Source: CBDFLA01 sp965248915 (GTDB lineage: Bacteria; Pseudomonadota; Alphaproteobacteria; M2410). Taken from it: a stretch of DNA of 64,000 nt. The stretch lies in NCBI GenBank assembly GCA_965248915.1, contig OZ252216.1, positions 2,666,001 to 2,730,000 of the forward strand, written 5' to 3'. Shown here piece by piece: positions 63,433 through 64,000 of the stretch; within the stretch, counting starts at the first letter, position 1, and each line of letters opens with the position of its first letter. Made by a program: the position numbers and the translations under genes. Under the pieces are notes generated by a model. That model searched no databases, was not told the origin of the DNA, and saw only the letters and a list, made by a program, of their open reading frames with translations.

Positions 63433-64000
63433 ATGATCAGCACAATTAGAAAGTCTGCTGCAACCGACATACTTCTTGTCATTATCGTTGGCATCACCGT
63501 CAAATTGCTCTTCAACAACATAGAGGCTGTTGGATGGCGCTATTCCAGTTTCCCCGCATTTGTGGTCGTCATCCTTATGACAACCTGGATGTTGAGAAGA
63601 AGGCAGTGGAAGTGGCAGGATGTTGGATTGGTTTTTCCGACGTCGCTAAGAGGTTGGTTTGTCACTCTAATCCAGGCGATTATAGCGATGGGCGTGGCGG
63701 TTACAGTGACAGTCATTGTTGGGAAATGGGTTGGCCAATACTTCGAGGTGCCGCCTTCTTCTGACGGGCGTTTCGCTGGAATACAGGGTCACTTGCCCAC
63801 GTATCTTTTTTGGATATTGGTCGCCCTTCCGATTGCCGTTGTATCGGAGGAGTTGATTTTTCGAGGGTTCCTTATCAACCGATTTGAATCGCTCCTCAGT
63901 GGTCAAGCGCCGATTGCCAAGACGTCCGCCATTTCATTTGTTGCGATCGTTTTTCCAGCGCTACTTTTTGGTTTCGCGCACTACTACTATCGCGGATTGA
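63433..64000 (+). CDS. CPBP-family intramembrane metalloprotease (partial, runs off the edge)
   Basis: The ATG at 63433 directly follows the MarR stop; the frame is open for 189 codons to the window end. Membrane segments include ILLVIIVGITVKLLF, FVVVILMTTWML and IAMGVAVTVTVIVG. The family motifs are present: EELIFRGFL (motif 1, catalytic EE and R) and FGFAHYYYRG (motif 2 histidine). CPBP proteases process prenylated or membrane peptides; in bacteria some confer bacteriocin self-immunity. The C-terminus is missing. Confidence 0.85.
   Translation, partial: MISTIRKSAATDILLVIIVGITVKLLFNNIEAVGWRYSSFPAFVVVILMTTWMLRRRQWKWQDVGLVFPTSLRGWFVTLIQAIIAMGVAVTVTVIVGKWVGQYFEVPPSSDGRFAGIQGHLPTYLFWILVALPIAVVSEELIFRGFLINRFESLLSGQAPIAKTSAISFVAIVFPALLFGFAHYYYRGL

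Noticed and set aside
1..64000. CRISPR arrays, insertion sequences, prophage or rRNA genes
   Set aside because: No regular spaced repeats, transposase or integrase motifs, or rRNA sequence were recognised; a homology search would be needed to exclude small remnants.

Overview
The window looks like chromosome of a Gram-negative alphaproteobacterium. The strongest markers are the block rnd, kdsD, lptC, lptA, lptB, rpoN, hpf, ptsN (29.1-36.1 kb), an Hsp20 gene next to a DUF1150 gene, a complex I NDUFA9-type reductase, an FkbM methyltransferase and a glutathione-dependent formaldehyde dehydrogenase. I would not name an order with confidence. Genes are dense: there are several 4-base ATGA overlaps, and three convergent pairs overlap at their stop codons. 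I found no insertion sequence, prophage, CRISPR array or rRNA.

Layout. 0-5.7 kb: formaldehyde detoxification, a lipoprotein, a predicted zinc protease, and infC-thrS on the minus strand; infC appears to start at an ATA codon. 6.0-13.1 kb: a surface-glycan block. A GT2 glycosyltransferase and a sulfotransferase on the plus strand face a tight six-gene minus-strand operon with two GT4 glycosyltransferases and four methyltransferases, one of them FkbM. 13.2-18.6 kb: a hydrolase, an SDR protein, a TPR protein, queG, an unknown exported protein and a GST. 18.8-24.8 kb: gltD-gltB. 25.2-27.0 kb: uppP and the NDUFA9-type gene.

27.2-28.8 kb holds the most interesting locus. Directly after a tRNA-Leu(CAG) gene sits a radical SAM/SPASM maturase followed by a 105-residue protein ending in WSGNIYRYSF. 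That terminus matches the spacing of the BamA-targeting antibiotic dynobactin A (WNSNVHSYRF) at W1, N4, Y8 and F10. I read it as a minimal, possibly undescribed dynobactin/darobactin-like RiPP locus with no exporter or protease beside it.

29.1-36.1 kb is the LPS export / sigma-54 / PTS-Ntr block. 36.1-44.5 kb holds a CMD-family protein, a VOC protein, a VWA plus vWD secreted pair, Hsp20 with DUF1150, a pabB-pabC fusion and an LLM-class oxidoreductase. 44.6-54.5 kb is a phosphate/polyphosphate island: ppx, Nudix, UspA, a Na/Pi cotransporter, a CBS protein, a helix-hairpin-helix protein with a lysine-rich tail, ppk2, ppk1 and a Crp/Fnr regulator. Two FNR-type palindromes (TTGAC-N4-ATCAA) lie upstream of uspA and ppk2, suggesting oxygen-linked control.

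54.6-64 kb: a DUF2189 membrane-protein gene broken by two single-base frameshifts, a hybrid 7TMR-DISM histidine kinase, a PAQR-type membrane protein, two TetR regulators and one MarR regulator. Each of the three regulators has clear palindromic operators at its own promoter. A CPBP protease gene runs off the right edge.
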